Below are positions 23,300 through 34,251 of a DNA stretch of 64,000 nt, in pieces (position 1 is the stretch's first letter; the number at the start of each line of letters is the position of its first letter). The notes below the pieces were generated by a model. The model searched no databases. It had not been told where the DNA came from and saw nothing but the letters and a program-made list of their open reading frames with translations. Source of the stretch: Thinopyrum elongatum (lineage: Eukaryota; Streptophyta; Magnoliopsida; Poales; Poaceae); assembly GCA_011799875.1 (NCBI GenBank), contig CM022300.1, forward strand, positions 108,017,201-108,081,200, written 5' to 3'. The translations under genes and the position numbers were made by a program.

Positions 23300-24882
23300 G
23301 GCAAAAATGACGCGGGAAAGGGTCAGAACACGAACACACTTGCATGTGGACCAAATATATGTATGAAAAGGGTGGTTTGATGTTCAAATACCAAATGCAA
23401 CTTCGATGTGGCACCTATCTCGCAAAGCGCATGGCACACACACACGCGCGCACATGCGCGCGCACACACACACACTTTCAATCGGCAGGCCAGAGAGGGC
23501 ATCTCACCAAGATGTATCGTAAAACGGACCAAGAATAATCCACCTTGGTCGTACAACCTCTCTCTTGTTGTTGGTTAAAGTGATGACCGTCCATGCGACC
23601 CCAGAGATGGGCTAGCTCGCTAATAATCACGCAAGTAGCTAGTCCCCGAAGACAACCACTGCCTGCCCGTGGCCCAAACATATGTATGGAGAGGTGTTGA
23701 TGTTTGAATACACAATGGAACAACTTTGATGTGGCACCGTGCTTTCGAACCAGAAATCCCCACACAGAGAGAGAGTTAGTTGACGATGCATATGTATGTC
23801 ACACCACACTTCGAGCCGATGACGGGGATTCATGCATGCATGCTTGCATAGTATGCGCTCAAACTTAATTAGGTCTGAATCTCACCATGACCTATACTAC
23901 GATAACACGAACCAAAGGAAGAATCCGCCATGGTAACCTATCTTGTTGTCGGTCAAAATGATCATGGATGTCCACGCGGGCCCATGAATATATAGGCTTG
24001 TCGCCGATAACCACGCGAGGGAGTGTACCGTTCAAAGACAACCACTACATGCATATGTATGGAGGTGATGCGTGCATGCATGTTTGAATACCATTCACAA
24101 CATTGATGTGGCGCGTGCGTCGAAAATTGTACAGTCCCCACACAGAGCGAGATCAGTTCATGATGTGTCGTGGTACTAGCCACTTCGACTCGATGGGAGG
24201 GATTCATGCATACACATGCATGTGTGTGCTCAAACTGTATCATGTCATCCCAGAGCATGACCTATATATATACCATATTACAAACAAAAAAATAATCCCC
24301 TCTTAAGTCAAATTAACCTCTCTCGTTGTCAGGCAAAGTAGTGGTGGACCAAGAGGGCCCATAGATGGAAAGAATCAATATCGCAACCGCGTGAGTGGGT
24401 GCGAGAGGACAACCACCATCGTTTTGCATGTGGGCCAAACATATGTTGAATACCCAAAATGCACAACTTTGATGTGGCACATGCCTCGAAAACCGTAAAG
24501 TCCCCACACAAAGCAAGGTTCATGAAGCGTACTACATATGATGGTGCCCTTCCCCCTCTTCGACGCATACTATATGATCCTACCGTAATACAACCCAAAA
24601 AGAATCCTCCTTGATGGTGAAATTATTTAACCTCTCCTGATGTAGGTCAAAGTGATGCATGCATCGACGATGACCTCGCGGACCCACAGATGGAAGCGTC
24701 ACACATGAGTGTCCTAGGATAACCATCGCCTGCATGCATGTGGCCCAAAGAGGTGTTGTGTGATGTTTGAATAGTCAATTCACAACTTTGATGTGGCACG
24801 TGACTCAGAAACCGAAAAGTCCCGACACTGAATGAGGTGTACTTGTTCACGGACGCGTACGTATAGTATATATGCTAGTCCC
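23300..24882. repeat. Degenerate tandem array, ~320-380-bp units
   Basis: About five diverged units share the order TAACCTCTC-TTGT-GGTCAAAGTGATG, ACCACGCGAG, GACAACCACC, GGCCCAAACATATGTATG, GATGTTTGAATA, CAACTTTGATGTGGCAC and GTCCCCACACA. Unit starts are near 23555, 23936, 24308 and 24625, with an incomplete one before 23555. A sixth unit continues at 31541-31830 beyond the inserted retrotransposon. A CA/CG dinucleotide run lies at 23437-23476. No coding function is seen. Confidence 0.7.
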
Positions 24883-25854
24883 TGATGTCTACTACACAAC
24901 TTGTTCTTGTAGACTCGTGTTGGGCCTCCAAGCGCAGAGTTTTGTAGGACAGTAGCAAATTTCCCTCAAGTGGATGACCTAAGGTTTATCAATCCGTGGG
25001 AGGTGTAGGATGAAGATGGTCTCTCTCAAACAACCCTGCAACCAAACAATAAAAAGTCTCTTGTGTCCCCAACACACCCAATACAATGGCAAATTGTATA
25101 GGTGCACTAGTTCGGTGAAGAGATGGTGATAAAAGTGTAATATGGATGGTAGAAATATATTTTTATAATCTGAATAAATAAAAACAGCAAGGTAGCAAGT
25201 GATAAAACGGAGCACAAACGGTATTGCAATTCTTGAAAACAAGGCCTAGGGTCCGTACTTTCGCTAGTGCAATCTCTCAACAATGCTAATCTAATTGGAT
25301 CATATAACCATCCCTCAACGTGGTGGCCGCCGGGATGATGAAGATGGCCATCGGTGATGATTTCCCCCTCCGGCAGGGTGCCGGAACGGGGTCTAGATTA
25401 GTTTTTCCTGGCTACAGAGGCTTGCGGCAGCGGAACTTCTGATCTAGGGTTTCCACCAGGGTTTTTGGAATGTTTGACGATTTATAGGGCGAAAAGGCGG
25501 TGCGGGAGGCCACCGAGGTGGGCACAACCCACCGGGGCGCGCCTGGGGGCCCAGGCATGCCCTGGTGGGTTGTGCCCCCCTCGGGGCACCCCCCCAGGTG
25601 CTGCTCTGGCCCATTGGATGTCTTCTGGTCCATAAAAAATCCACAAAAAGTTTCGCTGCATTTGGACTCCGTTTGATATTGATTTTCTGCAATGTAAAAA
25701 ACAAGCAAAACAGCAACTGGCACTGGGCACTATGTCAATAGGTTAGTCCCAAAAAATGATATAAAGTTGCTATAAAATGATTGTAAAACATCCAAGAATG
25801 ATAATATAGCAGCATGAATACTTCATAAATTATAGATATGTTGGAGACGTATCA
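24883..25854 (-). repeat. 3' LTR, internally deleted
   Basis: It is 972 bp against 1590 bp for its partner. About 620 bp corresponding to 30390-31010 is missing at position ~25318, where CCCTCAA meets CGTGGTGGCC. Both ends are intact. Confidence 0.9.
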
Positions 25855-25868
25855 GCATCCCCAAGCTT
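25855..25868 (-). other. Polypurine tract
   Basis: The plus strand reads GCATCCCCAAGCTT directly after the LTR, so the minus strand gives AAGCTTGGGGATGC, the plus-strand primer of this lineage (the same string precedes the LTR at 52472). Confidence 0.8.
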
Positions 25869-28800
25869 AATTCCTACTCGTCCTCGAGTAGGTAAATGAT
25901 AAAAGAAATAATTTATGAAGTGTGAATGCTAGCAAAGTGCATAAGTTTGATCAATGATAATTTCAATCACTTTCCCTAGCATCATAACAGCAACTCTTTC
26001 TCATAAAACTCATCATGACAAAGTAGCAACCAATTCACATGTTAAGGTTCAAACAATGAATTCTCTTGAAACTCAAAAACCTAGATTCTTAGTCACCAAA
26101 CAATTGCAATTCAACTTATTCAACAGAGTCTAAGTAAGAGCTCCCCATACTCAACCATCATATAGTCTTCTATGATTGCTAACACTCACCGCATACACAT
26201 GAGCAAAACATTTCAACCAGACACATAGAAAGATAGGGGCTTATAATTTCGCCTCCCAATGTATTCACCTCAAGGGTGATGTCAACAATAATAACTCATG
26301 CTACCCATATCCAACTGGATATATGTGCCTAGATCTTTCCTCACCACATGATGCTTGCCAAAAGAGAAAAATAAAAAGGAATAGAGATAAAAACTTTGAC
26401 TCTTGCATGAAAGTAAATACATAAAAGAAAAAGGTAGGCCCTTCGCAGAGGGAAGCAGAGGTTGCCATGCGATTTTTGTTTGTATGCTCAATCCCTTAGT
26501 GCAAAAGAACGTCACATTATATTGCCCCTTATGATAGCAACCTTTATTATGCAGTCTGTCGCTTTTATTCTTTGCCATCACAAGTTCGTACAACGCTCAA
26601 TTTTCTCTTACACTAAATGATCTAACACTTTTAGAAGCAATTTTTATTGCCTTATTGCACCGATGACAACTTACTTGAAGGATCTTACTCAATCCTTAGG
26701 TAGGTATGGTGGACTCTTGAAAATAAGATTTGGGTTCAAGGGTTTTTGGATGCACAAGTAGTATCTCTACTTGGTGCGGAATTTTTGGCTAGCAAAGATG
26801 GGGGGCAAGCACCACATGTTGAAGGATCTATGACAATATAACTTCTATGTGAATATTAACAAACATAAATCATTACATTGTCTTCCTTGTCCAACGTCAA
26901 CAATTTTGGCATATAATATTTTGATGGGGGCTCACAATCACAAAAGATTTCCAAGATAGTGTATTTGCATGTGAAAGTTCTCTTCCTTATAGTAATCATT
27001 CATGAATTGCTTGTATGACCAATATTGTGATTGTCAAGCTTCAAAAGATTTCACTATCTAAACCCAATGTGAAGCTACCACTAGGCATGATATGAACATA
27101 TAATTTCAACTTCATTCAACAATTTACTCATAGGATATAAGTGAAGCACGAGAGTAAATGAGAAACTACTCCAAAAAGATATAAGTGAAGATCAAGCGAG
27201 TAGTTAAGTAAAGGGGTAGCTAATTAAGGACTCTCTCTTATTTAAAAACTTTCATATCTAAGTATTTTATTAAAATAGCAAGAAAAACAAAACAAAATGA
27301 CACTCCAAGAATAGCACAACTCAAGTGAAGAAGCAAAGACTTAGGCTCAACCGATACTAACCGATAATTGTTGATGAAGAAAGGTGGGATGCCTACCGGG
27401 GCATCCCCAAGCTTAGATGCTTGAGACTTCTTGAAATATTATCTTGGGGTGCATTGGGCATCCCCAAGCTTGAGCTTTTGTGTCTCCTTAATTCTTTTTA
27501 TATCACGGTTTCCCTAAATCTTAAAAACTTCATACACACAAAACTCAACAAGAAGTCATGAGATAAGTTAGTATAAACCAATGCAAAAACCTTATCATTC
27601 TCTACTATAGCAAATCACAAAAATTATTATTCAACATTGCATACTAAATGCCTCTGCATATTTAATACTCCTATTCTCAAATAGAATCATTAAACAAGCA
27701 AACATATGCAAACAATGCAAACATAACAGCAATCTGCCCAAACAGTACAGTCTGTAAAGCATGCAAGAGTATCAATACTTTTTTAACTCCAAAAATTATG
27801 AAAATTTACCACACTGTAGAAAATTTATCAGATCTTACTGTGCAAAAAGTTTCAACATTTTGTCACATTCTTACTTTTCTCGGGAATTTTTGCAACATTG
27901 ATAAACTTTCTGTTTTGAAACAACAACTGATATACTTGCAAAATAAGCATGGTAAAGGCTATCCTTGACATTTTTATTGAAAAGAAAGATGAAAAACATT
28001 ATTATAAATAACATAAAGCAAATCCTAACAAGAAAATGACGCTCCAAGCAAAACACATATCATGTGACGAATAAAAATGTAGCTCCAAGTGAGGTTACCG
28101 ATAATGTTGGAGACGAAAGAGGGGATGCCTTCCGGGGCATCCCCAAGCTTAGTTGCTTGGATATTCCTTGAATATTACCTTGGGGGTGCCTTGTAAATCC
28201 CCAAGCTTAGGGTCTTGTCACTCCTTATTCTCCTCATATCGACATCTCACCCGAAACTTGAAAACTTCAATCACACAAGACTTAACGGAACTTCGTGAGA
28301 TAGGTTAGTATGATAAAGAGCAAACCATTTCACTTTGGTACTGTCAAAGACAAGATTCATAATTGTTTCCACACAATTCCTACTGTAGCATATCATTTTT
28401 ACAATTTATATTGAGCAATATAAGCCATAGAAACTAGAAAACAAGCAAACTATGCATTGAAAACAGAATCTGTCAAAAACAGAACAGTCTGTAGTAATCT
28501 GTACTCCAACCATACTTCTGCTACTACAAAAATTCTGAAAAATTAGGACAACATAGATAATTTGTATATATATCACCTGTAAAAAAATTCAGATCAAAAT
28601 CACGTTCCAGTGAATTTTCAAAATTCCTGGACTGAGCGCAAAAGTTTCTGTTTTTGCACAGATTCAAGTCAACTATCATCCATACTATCCCAAAGGCTTT
28701 ACTTGACACTTTATTGAAACAAAAGCAATAAAACATGATTACTATAGTAGAATAATCATGTGAACACATAAAAACAGCAGGGTAAATGTTGGGTTGTCTC

Positions 28801-28900
28801 CCAACAAGCGCTTTTCTTTAATGCCTTTTAGCTAGGCATGATGATTTCAATGATGCTCGCATAAAAGATAAGAATTGAAACATAAAGAGAGCATCATGAA
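25869..28900 (-). other. Long non-coding 3' region of the element
   Basis: About 3 kb has no frame above ~100 codons and no domain. It contains three extra copies of a CATCCCCAAGCTT motif near 27410, 27470 and 28140, and a large tandem duplication (see 27360-28780). Confidence 0.75.
27360..28780 (-). repeat. Diverged tandem duplication, ~740-bp unit
   Basis: Units starting near 27360 and 28099 share the same ordered blocks: CCGATAAT, GGGATGCCT-CCGGGGCATCCCC, CTTGGGG-TGC, AACTTCA-CACACAA, GAGATA-GTTAGTAT, CAGTCTGTA and AAAAATT-TGAAAA. The copies have diverged substantially. Confidence 0.65.
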
Positions 28901-29824
28901 TCATAAGACTAGCACATTTAAGCCTAACCTCTTACTATTCATAGGGATTTTGTGAGAAAACAATTTATGGGAACAAGAATCAACTAGCATAGGAAGGCAA
29001 AACAAGCATAGCTTCAAAACTTTCAACATAAAGAGAGGAAGCTTGATATTATTGAAATACCTACAAGCATATGTTCCTCTTTCATAATAATTGTCAGTAG
29101 CATCATGAATGAATTCAACAATATAGCTATCACATAAAGCATTCTTTTCATGATGCATAAGCATATAAATTTTTCTACTCTCCACATAAGCAAATTTATT
29201 CTCATGAATAGTAGTGGGAGCAAACTCAACAAAATAACTATCATTAGCATGATCAATTTGAGCATTAAAATCATGATGACAAGTTTCATGGTTATCATTA
29301 TTCTTTATAGCACACATGTCATCACCATAATCATCATATATAGCAACTTTGTTGTCATAATCAATTGAAACCTCTTCCAAAATAGTGGAATCATCACTAA
29401 ATAAAGTCATGACCTCTCCAAATCCACTTTCATAATTATCACAATAAGATTCAACACCCTCCAAAATAGTGGGATCATTAGTACCTAGAGTTGACACTCT
29501 TCCAAACCCACTTTCATCAATATAATTGTCATAAATAGAAGGCATGCTACCATTAAAACAAATTTGCACATCAAAACTTGGGGGACTAAAAATATCATCT
29601 TCATCAGACATAGCATCCCCAAGCTTGTTGCTTTGCATATCATTAGCATCATGGATATTCAAAGAATTCATACCAACAACATTGCAATCATACTCATCAT
29701 TCAAAGATTTTTTGTCAAACATTTTATAGAATTCTTCTTCTATCAATTGAGCACAATTTTCCTTTCCATCATTTTCACGAAAGACATTATAGAGATGAAT
29801 AATATGATGCAACCTCAATTCCAT
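28901..29824 (-). CDS. Non-autonomous Athila ORF, 307 aa
   Basis: An intact frame starts at ATG 29824 (MELRLHHIIHLYNVF), about 100 bp from the primer site. It is acidic (many DN, DD, ND runs). It has two copies of a motif (ESGFGRVSTLGTNDPTILE and ESGFGEVMTLFSDDSTILE) at residues ~104-150, and a C-terminal block (CDSYIVEF, YYERGTYACRYFN, LPLFMLKVLKL) also found in the broken ORF at 6879-7355. No protease, nucleic-acid-binding or polymerase motif is seen. Because the autonomous relative at 48309-50279 has one copy of the motif between gag and protease, this is probably a protein derived from that linker. Function is unknown. Confidence 0.6.
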   Translation of the reverse strand: MELRLHHIIHLYNVFRENDGKENCAQLIEEEFYKMFDKKSLNDEYDCNVVGMNSLNIHDANDMQSNKLGDAMSDEDDIFSPPSFDVQICFNGSMPSIYDNYIDESGFGRVSTLGTNDPTILEGVESYCDNYESGFGEVMTLFSDDSTILEEVSIDYDNKVAIYDDYGDDMCAIKNNDNHETCHHDFNAQIDHANDSYFVEFAPTTIHENKFAYVESRKIYMLMHHEKNALCDSYIVEFIHDATDNYYERGTYACRYFNNIKLPLFMLKVLKLCLFCLPMLVDSCSHKLFSHKIPMNSKRLGLNVLVL

Positions 29825-29923
29825 TTTTTTGTAGTTTTCTTTTTATAAACCAAACTAGTGATAAAACAAGAAACTAAAAGATTCAATTGCAAGATCTAAA
29901 GATATACCTTCATGCACTCACCT

Positions 29924-29941
29924 CCCCGGCAACGGCGCCAG
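29924..29941 (-). other. Primer-binding site, tRNA-Asp
   Basis: The plus strand reads TCCCCGGCAACGGCGCCA, a perfect match to the plant tRNA-Asp 3' end, about 10 bp from the LTR (limits good to 1 bp). Confidence 0.9.
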
Positions 29942-29950
29942 AAAAGAGCT

Positions 29951-31540
29951 TGATGTCTACTACACAACTTGTTCTTGTAGACTCGTGTTGGGCCTCCAAG
30001 CGCAGAGTTTTGTAGGACAGTAGCAAATTTCCCTCAAGTAGATGACCCAAGGTTTATCAATCCATGGGAGGTGTAGGATGAAGATGGTCTCTCTCAAACA
30101 ACCCTGCAACCAAATAATAAAAAGTCTCTTGTGTCCCCAACACACCCAATACAATGGCAAATTGTATAGGTGCACTAGTTCGGCGAAGAGATGGTGATAA
30201 ACGTGTAATATGGATGGTAGAAATATTTTTTTTATAATCTGAATAAATAAAAACAGCAAGGTAGCAAGTGATAAAATGGAGCACAAACGGTATTGCAATG
30301 CTTGAAAACAAGGCCTAGGGTCCGTACTTTCGCTAGTGCAATCTCTCAACAATGCTAATCTAATTGGATCATATAACCATCCCTCAAAGTGCGATGAAGA
30401 ATCACTCCAAAGTTCCTATCTAGCGGAGAACATAAGAAGAAATTTTTTGTAGGGTATGAAACCACCTCAAAGCTATTCTTTTCGATCAATCTATCCTAGA
30501 GTTCGTACTAAAATAACACCAAGTGATACACATCAACCAATTCTAATGTCACCTAGATACTCCAATGTCACCGTGAGTATCCGTGAGTTGATTATGTGAT
30601 ATGCATCAAACAATTTCAGATTCATAATACTCAATCCAACACAAGGAACTTCAAAGAGTGCCCCAAGATTTCTACCGGAGAAACAAGGACGAAAATGTGC
30701 ATCAACCCCTATGCATAGATCAAGTGCTCTCAAATCACCTCGGGAATCCGCGAGTTGAGTGCCAAGACATAGATCAAGTGCTCTCAAATCCATAAAAGTA
30801 TTCAATCCGATAAAACAAAATCTCAAAGGGAAAACTCAATTGATCACAACAAGATAGAGAAGGAGAAACACCATATGATCCAACTATGTTAACAAAGCCC
30901 GCGATACATCAAGATCGTGCCATCTCAAGAACACGAGAGAGAGAGAGATTAAACACATAGCTACTGGTACAAACCCTCAGCCCCGAGGGTGGACTACTCC
31001 CTCCTCATCGTGGTGGCCGCCGGGATGATGAAGATGGCCACCGGTGATGATTTCCCCCTCCGGCAGGGTGCCGGAACGGGGTCTTGATTGGTTTTTCGTG
31101 GCTACAGAGGCTTGCGGCGGCGAAACTTCTGATCTAGGGTTTCTGCTAGGGTTTTTGGAATATTTGACGATTTATAGGGCGAAGAGGCGGTGCGGGAGGC
31201 CACCGAGGTGGGCACAACCCACCGGGGCACGCCTGGGGGCCCAGGCGCGCCCTGGTGGATTGTGCCCCCCTCGCCCCCCCCCAGGTGCTGCTCTGGCCCA
31301 TTGGATGTCTTCTGGTCGATAAAAAATCCAGAAAAAGTTTCGCTGCATTTGGACTCCTTTGATATTGATTTTCTGCGATGTAAAAAACAAGCAAAAACAT
31401 CAACTGGCACTGGGCACTATGTCAATAGGTTAGTCCCAAAAATGATATAAAGTTGCTATAAAATGATTGTAAAACATCCAAGAATGATAATATAACAGCA
31501 TGAATACTTCATAAATTATAGATACGTTGGAGACGTATCA
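29951..31540 (-). repeat. 5' LTR, full length
   Basis: It is 1590 bp; on the minus strand it runs from TGATACGTCTCC (31540) to GTAGTAGACATCA (29951). It is homologous to the solo LTR at 21487-23129 and to the shortened 3' LTR. A minus-strand TATAAATCG promoter-like box lies near 31168-31176. Confidence 0.92.
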
Positions 31541-31545
31541 GTCCC

Positions 31546-31830
31546 CTCCCACCTCTTCGACGCGTACTATATACTCCCACCATAACACAAACTAAAAATA
31601 TTCTACCTTGCTGGTCAAATTAACCTGTCTGCCGGTTGTTGGTCAAAGTGATGGACGACGACCTCGCGGGCCCGCAGAAAGCATCACACGCGAGTGAGTG
31701 TCGTGTAGGACAACCACCGACTACACGTGGCCAAAACATGTATGTATGAAAGGGTTGTGTAATGTTTTAAATAACAAATTCATGACTCTGTTGTGACACC
31801 TGCCTCACAAAACGGCCACACGGTGGCTCA
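31546..31830. repeat. Tandem array, continuation
   Basis: The sequence resumes the array unit interrupted at 24882 (CTCTTCGACGCGTACTATAT, then GTTGGTCAAAGTGATGG, GACAACCACC, GTGGCCAAAACATGTATG). It ends where a C- and CA-rich tract begins (31850-31885). Confidence 0.7.
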
Positions 31831-32440
31831 CGACTCATAGTGTACAGCCAGCCACCCCCACCCCCCAGACGCGCACACACACACACCGCGCATCCACCGC
31901 AACTACGATGCATGTTAAATTTTCCCACGGTGAATATATGTTCCCAAAGGAGGGACGTTTTAATTTTGAAAAAAAAACAGAGTTCATTAAGACGTTTTAG
32001 TACATTGATTGATTTTCTAGGGGTATAATGTGCAAAAATCTAATTTGAGCTACATGCACACGTGACAGTGCACCTAAATGGATTGGAAAAACACATGTGT
32101 CTCACTGGGTGCATGTTTACTCCCCGTGCAAGAAATTTCAAACATTGAGAATCTTGATTTTTAAATTCTAGTACATCCAAAACTTATTTGAAATTCATGA
32201 AACTTATCATGTTGTCATATGGACACCAATACAAAGTGGCATTGTACTTTCTTTGTCAAATTTGAGACCAGTTTTGATGTAATCTTTATCTTCTTACAAA
32301 CGGAAGATTATTAATAATTGGGAACCAATATCGCAAATGGATTATTTATTCGAACCGTGGGCGTTAGACCAACAATGGATATGTGCCATGCTTCGGTTAA
32401 GCAATAAAGCAGCAGCATTAATCATCAAAATAGAAAAACA
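31831..32440. other. AT-rich spacer, no gene
   Basis: Simple C/CA-rich sequence, then unclassified AT-rich sequence with no long frame. Confidence 0.5.
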
Positions 32441-32469
32441 ATATACGTGCCGCCACGCGACCCCTGTGT

Positions 32470-32690
32470 CGTGCGAGCAGGCGTGAGTTGACGGGACGCA
32501 TGCGACCAGTCCGCCACGCAGGTAGATCGGGAGGCGTGCGTGCAGGTGTGTGAATTGACGGGAGGCGTGCTCGCTGCGCAGTGTCATCAGGAGGCGTGCG
32601 AGTAGCTGTGTGAAATGACGGTAGGCATGCCAGCAGTCCGGTGCGCAGGCTCACCGGGAGGCGAGCCAGCGGTTTGACCGCCGCCCGCCT
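32470..32690. repeat. GC-rich minisatellite upstream of zf-XS gene
   Basis: Repeats of GGGAGGCGTGC, GTGTGTGAATTGACGG and AGCAGTCCG-GCGCAGG occur with a period near 60 bp, in about three to four copies, ending roughly 100 bp before the first ATG of the gene at 32794. Confidence 0.65.
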
Positions 32691-32793
32691 CTCTCCCACT
32701 ACTCCATATTAATCGCACGCCCGAGCGGCCACACCCCCCATCTTCGCCGCACACACAATCCTCTCTCTCCGCCTGCATCGATGCCATCTGTGT

Positions 32794-33825
32794 ATGAGGA
32801 TGCCGCCGAAGCGCCCCATCGGAGGGAGTGCCGACGCCGGCGCTGCGGAAGCACCGGAGCACGACGTGAAGATGGAGACAGAGGTTGCCGTTACTGCCGC
32901 CGAGGTCTCGCTGCACGCTGACATCGTCGACGGCGTCGTGCTTCCACAGCCCGAGCCGGAGGTCCACACCGACTCCGGCGACGACTCCGACGACCACACC
33001 GCCGATGACTCCGACGACGACGGACAACCGGTTAGTCATCTATACCCATTTATGTGTCAAATACATCCTAGGGTTTCTCTGGTTACTCCTGCCTCCCCCC
33101 TTTTGAAATAGAAATCCTATGGTTATGTTCTCTCAATCCATGAAATCTGAGTAAGTTTCGTTAGATCCGTGTAGTGTATTGATTGTTTGAATGGTCGAAA
33201 TGATAAGTGATTAGTTGTTTCATCTGTACAAATGATTTTTGCTAATAATCCGACTAGGGTTAGTGTTTCGTGCTAATAATTCCTAGCCAAGGCTTGACAA
33301 TTGATTTTTGAATGACTTAAATATATGTTTGTGTCATTTTTTTTCAAGATTGGTCTGTACATAGACGATTGTGCTTAAAAATCGAACCATAATCTTTGGA
33401 TATGTCTAAAAAATAGCCATAAATTCCTAATCCTACTTTACGGCATGTAAACATTGATTTGATGCCAAATTTTGGCAACTGCCAAATATTCGCTAGAGAT
33501 TAGTTTGTAAACATTAATTTGACGCCACATTTTTTTACTATATGTATAGTTGCTATCTCACGATGTCGACAGCGAGTATGAAGATGGCCAGAGGAGGTAC
33601 AAGAGGCAAATCCTCAGGGAGCTTTATGCGGGAATGCATAACAGGCGTATTAGGACCTGGGACGGTGGCTATCGATGCCCATTTTGCAACCAAAAGCTTC
33701 ATGACGCGTATCAAAATGTTCTGGTGCATGCAAGAGGACGAGCCGTTGGCTCCTTCAGGCAGAAGTATTCTTGCAGGGTGGGCGCTTGCCGCGTACGCCG
33801 AGTACCTGGAGAAGCTTCAGGATAG
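32794..33825 (+). CDS. zf-XS-like zinc-finger gene, two exons
   Basis: Exon 1 is 32794-33030 and exon 2 is 33550-33825. The intron 33031-33549 begins GTTAGT, ends TATGTATAG and lies between codons, so one frame of 171 codons including the stop runs through both exons. Exon 1 is acidic at its end (HTDSGDDSDDHTADDSDDDG). Exon 2 has RRYKRQILRELYAGMHNRRIRTWDG, then YRCPFCNQKLHDAYQNVLVHARG, which resembles the zf-XS zinc finger of SGS3/FDM-type RNA-directed silencing proteins. The frame ends GEASG at 33825, but the next frame reads ALAAYAEYLEKLQDSADR to 33838, which looks like the natural continuation, so a one-base frameshift near 33780 is likely. ATGs at 32781 (out of frame) and 32800 make the start uncertain. 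It is probably captured cargo of the transposon. Confidence 0.6.
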
Positions 33826-33849
33826 CGCCGACAGATGAGATGAGATGTG

Positions 33850-34013
33850 GGATCAAACTTTGTATGCTTGAGTATGCTTAATGATGGTTGAATTATGTAC
33901 TTATGGTTGAACTATGCTTGTGTACGCTTATTATCTATTTCTGAGTATGTTTAATCTATGTTTACTTATGTCTAAATGTGGGATATGGATGCAATCAGAG
34001 CGGTTGATGGAAT
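33850..34013. other. Likely 3' untranslated region
   Basis: T-rich sequence with repeated TATGCTTGAG/TATGCTTAA and GGTTGAA-TATG strings follows the zf-XS frame, as in a plant 3' end. Confidence 0.4.
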
Positions 34014-34243
34014 CTACCTCCCTCCTGGTTTATTGGTCCCCTTTGTAATTTGTGTTAAATTTTGACCAAAGATTTAACTGACAAAATGTTAGTGCAGGTC
34101 AGCAAAAATTATATCGTTGGATGCGTATTTGAACATAGTGTTCAATGATATAATTTTTTGTGACATGCATAAACATTTGTTAGTTAAATCTTTGGTTAAA
34201 ATTTGGCACAAATTACAAAGTGGACCAATAAACCAGGATGTAG
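34014..34243. mobile_element. Stowaway MITE, copy 2 of family
   Basis: Its ends, CTACCTCCCTCCTGGTTTAT and (minus strand) CTACATCCTGGTTTATTGG, are inverted copies. The interior (AAATGTTAGTGCA, CGTTGGATGCGTATTTGAAC, TTTGTGACATGCA) matches the MITE at 16057-16291. Limits are within about 4 bp. Confidence 0.8.
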
Positions 34244-34251
34244 ATAGTACG

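Larger units (their letters stand above)
24883..31540 (-). mobile_element. Complete non-autonomous Athila element, TSD GTCCC
   Basis: The 6658-bp element is on the minus strand. GTCCC at 24878-24882 and at 31541-31545 is a perfect TSD. The 5' LTR is 29951-31540, the tRNA-Asp primer site is next to it, one ORF lies at 28901-29824, a long non-coding 3' region follows, then a purine tract, and the 3' LTR is 24883-25854. There is no reverse transcriptase or integrase. It inserted into the tandem array. Confidence 0.92.

Noticed and set aside
23300..24882. CRISPR-like array
   Set aside because: Units are long and diverged with no short identical repeats and unique spacers, and the DNA is from a plant nucleus.
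33542..33838. Alternative frame over zf-XS exon 2
   Set aside because: The other frame joins exon 1 in phase and carries the CPFC finger; only the last ~20 codons of this frame look genuine and are noted as a probable frameshift.
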